Positions 1-6,107 of a DNA stretch of 6,265 nucleotides are shown in pieces; within the stretch, counting starts at the first letter, position 1, and each line of letters starts with the position of its first letter. A model generated the notes under the pieces. The model was given only the letters and a program-made list of their open reading frames with translations, was not told the DNA's origin and ran no database searches. The position numbers and the translations under genes are program-made. Source of the stretch: Sphingomonadaceae bacterium (GTDB taxonomy: Bacteria > Pseudomonadota > Alphaproteobacteria > Sphingomonadales > Sphingomonadaceae); the NCBI GenBank assembly GCA_023384025.1, contig JAHDXX010000184.1, positions 1 through 6,265 on the forward strand. Reading direction: 5' to 3'.

Positions 1-37
1 TGCCGCGAACCTTGAAGCCGATGCGCCCTACCGGTAG
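1..37 (+). CDS. nuoI: NuoI, NADH-quinone oxidoreductase subunit I (3' end only)
   Basis: Only the last eleven codons and a TAG stop are inside the window. The first complete codon begins at base 2 and the readable tail is AANLEADAPYR. That ending, with a final DAPYR, is typical of alphaproteobacterial NuoI, and nuoJ begins 12 bases after the stop, as expected in a nuo operon. NuoI is the ferredoxin-like subunit with two [4Fe-4S] clusters that passes electrons towards the quinone site. None of its cluster-binding cysteines lie in this fragment, so the call rests on the tail and on gene order alone. The rest of the gene lies to the left of the window. Confidence 0.8.
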   Translation, partial: AANLEADAPYR

Positions 38-49
38 GGGCCGCGCGCA

Positions 50-670
50 ATGATCCAGACAATTGCCTTCTACCTGTTCGCGGTACTGATGATCGCCAGC
101 GCGGTGTTCGTGATCACCGCGCGCAATCCGGTCCATTCGGTGCTGTGGCTGATCCTCGCGTTCTTCAACGCGGCGGGGCTGATGGTGCTGGTCGGCGCCG
201 AATTCATCGCCATGCTGCTGGTGATCGTCTATGTCGGCGCGGTCGCGGTGCTGTTCCTGTTCGTGGTCATGATGCTCGACATCGACTTTGCCGAACTGCG
301 CGCCGGGTTCATCAAGAACTTCCCGCTCGGCATCGCCATCGCGATGGTGCTGCTGGCGGAACTCGTCCTGGGCATCGGTGCCTATCAGGCCGGAGCGTTG
401 CAGCTCGGCACCCCTGATGGTCTCGCCGCGCCGATGGCCGACCGCAGCAATATCGAGAGCCTCGGCGCGCTGATGTACGGTCGCTACCTGATCCTGTTCG
501 AGGTGGCGGGCATGATCCTGCTGGTCGCAATGGTCGGTGCGATCGTCCTCACCCACCGTCCGCCGAAGAGCGCTCGGGCGAGCCAGAACATTTCCCGCCA
601 GGTCGCCCGCCGTCCCGAAGACGCGGTCGTCATGAAACAGCCCACCGTCGGGCAGGGGGTGGAGTTGTGA
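50..670 (+). CDS. nuoJ: NuoJ, NADH-quinone oxidoreductase membrane subunit J
   Basis: Encodes 206 residues, a usual length for bacterial NuoJ (mitochondrial ND6 family). About five hydrophobic segments can be drawn, near residues 4-22, 29-50, 53-76, 92-112 and 143-167. The third contains the family signature YVGAVAVLFLFVVMML (residues 61-76), the region that forms the pi-bulge helix implicated in coupling quinone chemistry to proton movement. Glu51 lies just ahead of it. The last 40 residues are hydrophilic and poorly conserved in the family. The ATG at 50 is chosen because it gives the normal NuoJ N-terminus and has a GGGG run at 37-40 upstream, overlapping the end of the nuoI stop codon. 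NuoJ is an inner-membrane subunit at the junction between the quinone site and the antiporter-like arm. It is followed by an unusual 109-base gap before nuoK. Confidence 0.96.
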   Translation: MIQTIAFYLFAVLMIASAVFVITARNPVHSVLWLILAFFNAAGLMVLVGAEFIAMLLVIVYVGAVAVLFLFVVMMLDIDFAELRAGFIKNFPLGIAIAMVLLAELVLGIGAYQAGALQLGTPDGLAAPMADRSNIESLGALMYGRYLILFEVAGMILLVAMVGAIVLTHRPPKSARASQNISRQVARRPEDAVVMKQPTVGQGVEL

Positions 671-693
671 TGTCGCATCGACAACAGCCGTGC

Positions 694-715
694 GTGTCGA
701 GCGTAGTCGAGACAC
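694..715 (+). repeat. REP-like palindrome, copy 1
   Basis: An imperfect 22-base palindrome. The outer arms GTGTC (694-698) and GACAC (711-715) are exact reverse complements, and pairing extends outward to TGC/GCA at 691-693 and 716-718, for an 8-base-pair outer stem. The centre, 699-710, reads GAGCGTAGTCGA and is asymmetric, which gives the element a direction and lets it be recognised as inverted relative to copy 2. The asymmetric short hairpin is the usual form of a REP unit. Confidence 0.75.
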
Positions 716-726
716 GCATCGCGCCA

Positions 727-762
727 GTATCTCGACTACGCGCTTCGCGCTCCGCTCGATAC
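727..762 (-). repeat. REP-like palindrome, copy 2, with 14-base central expansion
   Basis: A 36-base imperfect palindrome bounded by GTATC (727-731) and GATAC (758-762). On the minus strand it has the same outer sequence as copy 1 except for two substitutions, one in each arm (GTGTC to GTATC and GACAC to GATAC), so the hairpin stem stays paired within this copy. It also carries 14 extra bases at 739-752 that contain a small hairpin of their own (GCGC-TTC-GCGC, 740-750). The paired changes suggest that the stem, more than the exact sequence, is what is conserved. Confidence 0.72.
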
Positions 763-766
763 GAAC

Positions 767-770
767 GGGA
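767..770 (+). promoter_or_regulatory. Probable weak ribosome binding site for nuoK
   Basis: GGGA at 767-770 lies nine bases ahead of the nuoK ATG at 780 and is the only purine-rich stretch near it. It sits four bases outside the repeat copy ending at 762, so it may belong to the edge of the inserted element. It supports ATG 780 over the upstream GTG at 690 as the true start. Confidence 0.5.
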
Positions 771-779
771 ATTGGCAAA

Positions 780-1085
780 ATGATCGGCATCGAACACTAT
801 CTTGTCGTCAGCGCGATCCTGTTCGTGCTCGGCGTGCTGGGCATATTCCTCAACCGGAAGAACGTGATCATCATCCTGATGGGGATCGAGCTGATCCTCC
901 TCAGCGTGAACATCAACCTGGTCGCGTTCAGCGCCTTCCTGAATGACCTCGTCGGACAGGTGTTCGCGATGTTCGTACTCACCGTGGCTGCCGGCGAAGC
1001 AGCCATCGGCCTCGCCATCCTGGTAATCTACTTCCGCAACCGCGGCACGATCGCGGTTGACAGCGTCGACCGGTTGAAGGGGTGA
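780..1085 (+). CDS. nuoK: NuoK, NADH-quinone oxidoreductase membrane subunit K
   Basis: Encodes 101 residues from ATG 780, exactly the usual NuoK length (mitochondrial ND4L family). Three membrane helices are visible near residues 7-24, 29-50 and 60-84. The two essential buried glutamates are present: Glu37 in ILMGIELIL and Glu73 in AAGEAAIGLAI, corresponding to Glu36 and Glu72 of E. coli NuoK. The conserved basic pair Arg26-Lys27 in the first loop is also there. The reading frame stays open upstream to a GTG at 690, but that would add 30 residues translated from the palindromic repeat, with no family resemblance, so ATG 780 is preferred. NuoK acts in the inner membrane, next to NuoJ and NuoN, in the polar axis that carries the coupling signal. 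Its stop overlaps the nuoL start by four bases (GTGA). Confidence 0.97.
   Translation: MIGIEHYLVVSAILFVLGVLGIFLNRKNVIIILMGIELILLSVNINLVAFSAFLNDLVGQVFAMFVLTVAAGEAAIGLAILVIYFRNRGTIAVDSVDRLKG
1077..1082 (+). promoter_or_regulatory. Shine-Dalgarno-like AAGGGG at the nuoL start
   Basis: AAGGGG at 1077-1082 is too close to the GTG at 1082 to serve it, but lies eight bases ahead of a second in-frame GTG at 1091. It therefore favours initiation at 1091, giving a NuoL three residues shorter that begins SSTQILLIVF after the initiator. The GTG at 1082 remains possible through stop/start coupling with nuoK. Confidence 0.5.
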
Positions 1086-3088
1086 CGGACGTGAGCTCGA
1101 CGCAAATCCTCCTGATCGTCTTTCTCCCGTTGCTTGCCGCGATCATCGCCGGGCTGGGCAACCGCGCGCTGGGCAATACGGCAGCCAAGTCGATCACCAC
1201 GGGTGCACTGTTCGCCTCGTGCCTGATGAGCTGGCCGATCTTTCTCGGGTTCCTGAACGGCTCGCTTCAAGAAACCGTGGTGCCCGTGCTCAAGTGGGTC
1301 GAATCCGGCTCGCTGACGTTCGACTGGGCGCTGCGGGTCGACACGCTGACCGCGGTCATGCTGGTGGTCATCACCAGCGTTTCCGCGCTCGTCCACCTCT
1401 ACAGCTGGGGCTACATGGACGAAGATCCGGACCAGCCCCGGTTCTTCGCCTACCTCAGCCTGTTCACCTTCGCCATGCTGATGCTGGTGACGGCGGACAA
1501 CCTCGTCCAGATGTTCTTCGGATGGGAAGGGGTGGGTCTCGCCAGCTACCTGCTGATCGGGTTCTGGTTCCGGAAACCGAGCGCCAACAAGGCCGCGATC
1601 AAGGCCTTCGTGGTCAACCGCGTGGGCGATCTTGGCTTCATGCTCGGCATCTTCGGTACCTACCTGGTGTTCCAGACGACCTCGATCCCGGATATCCTCA
1701 AGATGGCGCCCGGCATGAGCGGGAGCACGATCGGCTTCCTCGGCTACCGCGTGGCGACGATGGATGTCCTGTGCATCCTGCTGTTCATCGGCGCGATGGG
1801 CAAAAGCGCGCAGCTAGGCCTGCACACCTGGCTGCCGGACGCGATGGAAGGTCCGACGCCGGTCAGCGCGCTGATCCACGCCGCGACCATGGTCACGGCC
1901 GGCGTGTTCATGGTCTGCCGCCTTTCGCCGATGTTCGAGACAGCACCGGTTGCGCTGAGCATGGTGGTGTTCGTTGGCGCCGCGACCTGCTTCTTCGCGG
2001 CGACCATCGGCACCACGCAGTGGGACATCAAGCGGGTGATCGCCTATTCGACCTGCTCGCAGCTCGGCTACATGTTCTTCGCCGCCGGGGTTGGTGCCTA
2101 TGGCGCGGCGATGTTCCACCTGTTCACGCATGCGTTCTTCAAGGCGCTGCTGTTCCTTGGTGCAGGCTCGGTGATTCATGCGATGCACCATGAGCAGGAC
2201 ATGCGTTACTATGGCGGCCTGCGTAAGCACATCCCGCTGACCTTCTGGGCGATGTTGCTGGGCACGCTGGCGATCACAGGGCTGGGCGTCTACCACCTCA
2301 AGCTGGGCTTCGCCGGGTTCTGGTCGAAGGACGCGATCATCGAAGTCGCCTTTGCGCGCGGCACTGATCTCGCCACCTTCGCTTTCTGGATGGGTGTGAT
2401 CGCCGCGCTGCTGACCAGCTTCTACAGCTGGCGCCTGATGTTCCTCACTTTCTGGGGCAAGCCGCGCTGGATCGAAAGCGAGCACATCCAGCACAGTGTT
2501 CACAAGACGCCGGAACAGGCTGGCGAAGACACCACGGGCGGATATCATCCGCACGAAAGCCCGCTGCCGATGCTTATCCCGCTCGGTGTGCTGTCAGTCG
2601 GTGCAGTGCTGGCCGGGCAGGTATTCGCGCCGCAATTCCTCGACAGCGCCGCCTTCTGGGCCGGATCGATCTTTTATAATGAGAACCTGATCCACCGGAT
2701 GCACGCGGTGCCATACCTGGTGAAGTACGCGGCGTTCATCGTGATGGTGCTGGGCTTTCTCGGCGCCTGGTATGCCTATATCCGCAACCCGTCGATCCCG
2801 GCGAAGTTCGTCGAACAGTTCCGCCTCGTCCACCAGTTCGTGTACAACAAGTGGTACTTCGACGAGCTCTACAACGTCCTGTTCGTCAAGCCTGCGTTCT
2901 GGCTCGGCCGGATCTTCTGGGTGAAGGGTGACAAGGGCCTCATCGACCGGTTCGGACCTGATGGAGCCGCCGCGCTGGTGGTGCAGGGCGCCGCTCTCGC
3001 GAAGAAGGTCCAGTCGGGATATCTCTATAGCTATGCGCTGATCATGCTCCTCGGGCTGGTCGCCGCGATTACCTGGGTGCTGGTCTAA
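1082..3088 (+). CDS. nuoL: NuoL, NADH-quinone oxidoreductase antiporter-like subunit L
   Basis: Encodes 668 residues. It is the distal proton-pumping subunit of complex I (ND5 family, related to Mrp antiporters), in the inner membrane. Landmarks in order: FFGWEGVGLASYLLIGFW with Glu149 (E. coli Glu144); VGDLG with Asp183; MGKSAQLGLHTWLPDAMEGPTPVSALIHAATMV with Lys241 (E. coli Lys229), His248 and His266; KRVIAYSTCSQLGYM at 317-331; THAFFKALLFLGAGSVIHA with His350 and Lys354 (E. coli Lys342); and GFAGFWSKDAIIE with Lys416 (E. coli Lys399). A helix near 543-567, a long polar or amphipathic stretch to about 648 and a last helix at 649-667 fit the lateral helix HL that runs along the arm. All key charged residues are kept. 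The GTG at 1082 overlaps the nuoK stop (GTGA); a GTG at 1091 has better ribosome-binding-site spacing. The stop overlaps the nuoM ATG by one base (TAATG). Confidence 0.97.
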   Translation: MTDVSSTQILLIVFLPLLAAIIAGLGNRALGNTAAKSITTGALFASCLMSWPIFLGFLNGSLQETVVPVLKWVESGSLTFDWALRVDTLTAVMLVVITSVSALVHLYSWGYMDEDPDQPRFFAYLSLFTFAMLMLVTADNLVQMFFGWEGVGLASYLLIGFWFRKPSANKAAIKAFVVNRVGDLGFMLGIFGTYLVFQTTSIPDILKMAPGMSGSTIGFLGYRVATMDVLCILLFIGAMGKSAQLGLHTWLPDAMEGPTPVSALIHAATMVTAGVFMVCRLSPMFETAPVALSMVVFVGAATCFFAATIGTTQWDIKRVIAYSTCSQLGYMFFAAGVGAYGAAMFHLFTHAFFKALLFLGAGSVIHAMHHEQDMRYYGGLRKHIPLTFWAMLLGTLAITGLGVYHLKLGFAGFWSKDAIIEVAFARGTDLATFAFWMGVIAALLTSFYSWRLMFLTFWGKPRWIESEHIQHSVHKTPEQAGEDTTGGYHPHESPLPMLIPLGVLSVGAVLAGQVFAPQFLDSAAFWAGSIFYNENLIHRMHAVPYLVKYAAFIVMVLGFLGAWYAYIRNPSIPAKFVEQFRLVHQFVYNKWYFDELYNVLFVKPAFWLGRIFWVKGDKGLIDRFGPDGAAALVVQGAALAKKVQSGYLYSYALIMLLGLVAAITWVLV

Positions 3089-4644
3089 TGGGGGGCTTTC
3101 CCATCCTGTCCGTCATGCTGGCGGTGCCGCTGCTGGCTGCGATTGCCTGCCTGTTCCTGAGCGCCCCGCAGGCGCGGATGACTGCGCTGGTGGCGACGCT
3201 GGTCAACCTCGCGCTCGGCGTGGTGCTTTGGGCCAACTACGACATTGGCGGTGCGCAGTGGCAGTTCGTTGAGCGGGCCGACCTCTTTGCCGGGTTCAGT
3301 TACGCACTTGGGATCGACGGGATCGCCCTGCTGCTGATCGTGCTCAGCGTGTTCCTGATGCCGATCTGCATCCTCGCCAGCTGGGAAGCAATCGACAAGC
3401 GTGTCGGCGAGTACATGGCAGCCTTCCTGCTGATGGAAACGCTGATGATCGGCGTGTTCTCGGCGCAGGACCTGTTCCTGTTCTACATCATGTTCGAAGC
3501 CGGCCTGATCCCGATGTATCTCATCATCGGCATCTGGGGCGGGGCGGACCGGATCTACGCCAGCTACAAGTTCTTCCTCTACACGCTGCTCGGCTCGGTG
3601 CTGATGCTGGTTGCGATGCTGTGGATGGCGAACGGGGCGGGGACAACCGACATCCCGACTCTGATGCAGTACGACTTCGATCCGCATGTCCAGACCTGGC
3701 TGTGGCTCGCGTTCTTCGCCAGCTTTGCGGTGAAAATGCCGATGTGGCCGGTACACACCTGGCTGCCCGACGCGCACGTGCAGGCACCGACTGCCGGTTC
3801 GGTCATTCTGGCAGGCGTCCTGCTGAAGATGGGTGGCTACGGTTTCTTGCGCTTCAGCCTGCCGATGTTCCCCGAAGCGAGCGCACAATTCGCGTGGCTG
3901 GTGTTCTGGCTCTCGATGGTCGCAGTGGTGGTAACCAGCCTGATCGCACTGGTCCAGAGCGACATGAAGAAGCTGATCGCGTACTCGTCGGTCGCGCACA
4001 TGGCGATTGTCACGGTGGGCCTGTTCGCGTTCAACGTGCAGGGGATCGAAGGCGCGATGATGGTCATGCTCGGGCACGGCCTCGTTTCAGGCGCGCTGTT
4101 TCTGTGTGTGGGCGTGATCTACGACCGGCTGCATACCCGCGAGATTGATCGCTACGGCGGCCTTTCGATCAACATGCCGCGCTATGCGACGTTCTTCCTG
4201 CTGTTCACCATGGCCAGCATTGGTCTGCCGGGCACCAGCAACTTCGTCGGCGAGTTCCTCGCGCTGGCGGGCATCTACCAGGTCTCGACCTGGGTCACGC
4301 TGGTGTGCACCACCGGCATCATCCTGGGTGCGGGATACATGCTCTACCTGTACTGGCGCGTGGCTTTCGGCGTGCAGAAGAACGAAGACGCTGCTGCCAT
4401 GCCTGACCTCAATGTCCGCGAATGGGCGATGCTCGCTCCGATCGCCGCCGCGGTGCTGTGGATGGGTGTCTACCCGGAAAGCTTCCTGGCCCCGATGCGC
4501 AAGGACGTTGCCGCGCTGGAAGCCCGCATTGCGCGCGCCATGCCGGAAGGTGATGCAAAGCTGAAAGACGGCGAGCCCAAGGCGGCCGCTGCAAACGCCG
4601 TGGCGCCTCTGCCGCACGACAAGGGCTCGGAGGGAGGCCACTGA
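3088..4644 (+). CDS. nuoM: NuoM, NADH-quinone oxidoreductase antiporter-like subunit M
   Basis: Encodes 518 residues. It is the middle proton-pumping subunit (ND4 family) of the complex I membrane arm. Seen in order: FYIMFEAGLIPMYLIIGIWGG with Glu137 (E. coli Glu144); FAVKMPMWPVHTWLPDAHVQAPTAGSV with Lys216 (E. coli Lys234), His223 and His230; LLKMGGYG with Lys247 (E. coli Lys265); SDMKKLIAYSSVAHM at 291-305; LGHGLVSGALFLCVGVIYDR with His330; and LPGTSNFVGEFLAL with Glu389 (E. coli Glu407). These cover the buried Glu/Lys pairs of the proton channel. About 14 membrane helices are expected and the hydrophobic profile fits. The last 45 or so residues are polar and Ala/Lys/Glu-rich and look like a flexible tail. 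ATG 3088 shares its A with the nuoL TAA and has only a weak upstream ribosome-binding sequence, so translation probably depends on coupling. Its TGA overlaps the nuoN ATG by one base. Confidence 0.97.
   Translation: MGGFPILSVMLAVPLLAAIACLFLSAPQARMTALVATLVNLALGVVLWANYDIGGAQWQFVERADLFAGFSYALGIDGIALLLIVLSVFLMPICILASWEAIDKRVGEYMAAFLLMETLMIGVFSAQDLFLFYIMFEAGLIPMYLIIGIWGGADRIYASYKFFLYTLLGSVLMLVAMLWMANGAGTTDIPTLMQYDFDPHVQTWLWLAFFASFAVKMPMWPVHTWLPDAHVQAPTAGSVILAGVLLKMGGYGFLRFSLPMFPEASAQFAWLVFWLSMVAVVVTSLIALVQSDMKKLIAYSSVAHMAIVTVGLFAFNVQGIEGAMMVMLGHGLVSGALFLCVGVIYDRLHTREIDRYGGLSINMPRYATFFLLFTMASIGLPGTSNFVGEFLALAGIYQVSTWVTLVCTTGIILGAGYMLYLYWRVAFGVQKNEDAAAMPDLNVREWAMLAPIAAAVLWMGVYPESFLAPMRKDVAALEARIARAMPEGDAKLKDGEPKAAAANAVAPLPHDKGSEGGH
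4629..4637 (+). promoter_or_regulatory. Strong ribosome binding site for nuoN
   Basis: The purine run GGAGGGAGG lies within the last codons of nuoM and ends six bases ahead of the nuoN ATG at 4644. It is the strongest Shine-Dalgarno match in the window and fixes the nuoN start. It suggests nuoN can recruit ribosomes independently as well as by coupling to nuoM. Confidence 0.8.
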
Positions 4645-6107
4645 TGGATACCGCAACCTCCTTCGCGCTGATTGCGCCCGAGCTCCTGCTCGCCGTATCA
4701 AGCCTCCTGCTCGTACTGGCTGCCGCTTGGGGTGGCGACAAGGCTGCGCGGCCGGTAACGATCCTCGCCGTCAGCGCGCTGTTCGGCGCCGGCCTGCTGC
4801 TGTGGCCCGTGCTCCATCTCGGCAAGGTCGGCCCCGAAACCTGGGCGTTCGGTGACCTGCTGCGCGCCGATGCGTTCGCCGGATTTGCCAAGGCCCTGAT
4901 CTATCTTGCAGCGATCGGCTGTCTGGTCGTCACCCCTAGCTGGTTTGACCGCATGAAGGCGATGAAGCCGGAATATCCGGTGCTGGTGCTTCTGGCGACA
5001 CTCGGCATGAGCCTGATGGTCTCCGCCAGCGATCTGCTGACCCTTTATCTCGGGCTCGAGCTCAACAGCCTCGCGGCCTATGTGCTGGCTGCCTACTTGC
5101 GCAATGACAGCAAGTCCGCCGAAGCGGGCCTGAAGTACTTCGTGCTCGGCGCGCTAGCGAGCGGCATCCTGCTCTACGGGATGAGCCTCCTGTACGGCTT
5201 CACCGGCACCACCAGCTTTGCGGGCATCCGTGAGGCGCTTAGCGGCGAAATGTCGAACGGGATGCTGTTCGGGGTGATCTTCGTTCTGGCGGGGCTGGCG
5301 TTCAAGATTGCCGCCGTGCCGTTCCACATGTGGACGCCCGACGTCTACGAAGGCGCTCCGACGCCGGTCACCACGTTCTTCGCAACCGCGCCCAAGGTCG
5401 CTGCTGTGGCGCTCACTGCGCGCGTTGCACTCGATGCGTTCGGCGGTCAGGTCGATGCATGGCGGCAAGTGGTGATCTTTGCTGCGCTCGCTTCGATCGT
5501 GGTCGGCGCGCTGGGAGCTATCGGGCAGAACAACCTGAAACGGTTGCTGGCCTATTCGTCGATCAACAACGTTGGTTTCATCCTGATAGGCCTGGCCGCA
5601 GCAAGCGTCGCCGGGGCCAGCGCGATGTTTGTCTACCTCGCGATCTATGTCGCCATGTCGCTCGGAAGCTTTGTTGCGCTGATGATGCTGCACGACGAGG
5701 ATGGTCGCGCGCTGGAAACCTTTGATGATATCGCTGGTCTCTCGACCAAGCGCCCGGCGTTGGCCTGGTGCCTGCTTGCGCTCATGTTCAGCCTCGCCGG
5801 GATCCCGCCGCTGCTTGGCTTCTGGGGCAAGTTCGTGGTGTTCCAGGCGGCGGTCGAAGCCAACCTTGTCGCCTTGGCTGCAATCGGCATCGCGGCGAGC
5901 GTGATCGGGGCGTTCTACTACATCAAGTTCATCAAGGTGATGTTCTTCGATGCAGCCTCACCCGCGACAGTGGCCGACAGCACCCGGGCGCATTGGGCGG
6001 TCCTCGGCATCACCACCCTGATCGTCTCGCCGCTGGGGTATTTCCTGACGCGGTCATTCGGTGATCTGGGTGACAAGGCAGCAAGCGCGCTGTTCCTGCT
6101 GCCTTGA
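4644..6107 (+). CDS. nuoN: NuoN, NADH-quinone oxidoreductase antiporter-like subunit N
   Basis: Encodes 487 residues, the usual NuoN length (ND2 family). It is the proton-pumping subunit nearest the NuoJ/NuoK end of the arm. Visible motifs: LLTLYLGLELNSLAAYVLAAY with Glu139 (E. coli Glu133); AEAGLKYFVLGALASGILLYG with Lys164; AGLAFKIAAVPFHMWTPDVYEGAPTPVTTFF with Lys221 (E. coli Lys217) and His228; APKVAA with Lys251 (E. coli Lys247); QNNLKRLLAYSSINNVGFI at 295-313; and SLAGIPPLLGFWGKFVVF with Lys396 (E. coli Lys395). Hydrophobic segments fit about 14 membrane helices. The ATG at 4644 overlaps the nuoM stop by one base and has a strong Shine-Dalgarno sequence at 4629-4637. The TGA at 6105-6107 overlaps the TTG start of birA. 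Nothing suggests truncation or a missing catalytic residue. Residue equivalences here are by hand alignment. Confidence 0.97.
   Translation: MDTATSFALIAPELLLAVSSLLLVLAAAWGGDKAARPVTILAVSALFGAGLLLWPVLHLGKVGPETWAFGDLLRADAFAGFAKALIYLAAIGCLVVTPSWFDRMKAMKPEYPVLVLLATLGMSLMVSASDLLTLYLGLELNSLAAYVLAAYLRNDSKSAEAGLKYFVLGALASGILLYGMSLLYGFTGTTSFAGIREALSGEMSNGMLFGVIFVLAGLAFKIAAVPFHMWTPDVYEGAPTPVTTFFATAPKVAAVALTARVALDAFGGQVDAWRQVVIFAALASIVVGALGAIGQNNLKRLLAYSSINNVGFILIGLAAASVAGASAMFVYLAIYVAMSLGSFVALMMLHDEDGRALETFDDIAGLSTKRPALAWCLLALMFSLAGIPPLLGFWGKFVVFQAAVEANLVALAAIGIAASVIGAFYYIKFIKVMFFDAASPATVADSTRAHWAVLGITTLIVSPLGYFLTRSFGDLGDKAASALFLLP

Larger units (their letters stand above)
693..763. repeat. REPIN-like inverted doublet of palindromic repeats
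   Basis: Two copies of one short palindrome lie in opposite orientation between nuoJ and nuoK. Copy 1 is 694-715. Copy 2, read on the minus strand, is 762-727. After removing a 14-base expansion at 739-752 from copy 2, the copies match at 20 of 22 positions. As a unit they can fold into one long hairpin: 694-703 pairs with 753-762 and 704-715 with 727-738, giving 20 Watson-Crick pairs, one G-U and one mismatch, with an 11-base loop at 716-726 and the 14 bases bulged out. This is the architecture of REP doublets (REPINs), which in other bacteria are moved by RAYT transposases. I recall similar sequences being dispersed in sphingomonad genomes, but this window alone cannot show copy number. No T-tract follows, so it is not an obvious intrinsic terminator. 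Confidence 0.8.

Noticed and set aside
693..763. Reading the paired repeats as a minimal CRISPR array
   Set aside because: There are only two copies, in opposite orientation, with an 11-base spacer and no cas genes. CRISPR repeats are direct and regularly spaced.
693..770. Reading the nuoJ-nuoK hairpin as an intrinsic terminator
   Set aside because: No T-tract follows either side of the stem, and the genes downstream are indispensable partners of those upstream. A repeat element explains the structure better.
1219..2193. Plus-strand open frame of 324 codons in another frame of nuoL
   Set aside because: Its Arg/Gly/Asp-rich product is the out-of-frame shadow of nuoL, whose own frame holds all the conserved complex I motifs.
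1814..2554. Minus-strand open frame of 246 codons opposite nuoL
   Set aside because: Same low-quality composition, with Arg/Glu/His-rich sequence and no recognisable motif. It is best explained as the antisense shadow of nuoL.
2675..2680. TATAAT, a perfect -10-like hexamer within nuoL
   Set aside because: There is no plausible -35 element about 17 bases upstream, no downstream gene start, and it lies in the middle of a coding region. It is probably a chance codon run.
3085..4077. Long minus-strand open frame of 330 codons opposite nuoM
   Set aside because: Its product is dominated by His, Gln, Arg, Asp and Glu, as expected from reading a GC-rich, Leu/Val-rich membrane-protein gene backwards. 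It covers a gene with clear family motifs, and I recognise no domain in it.
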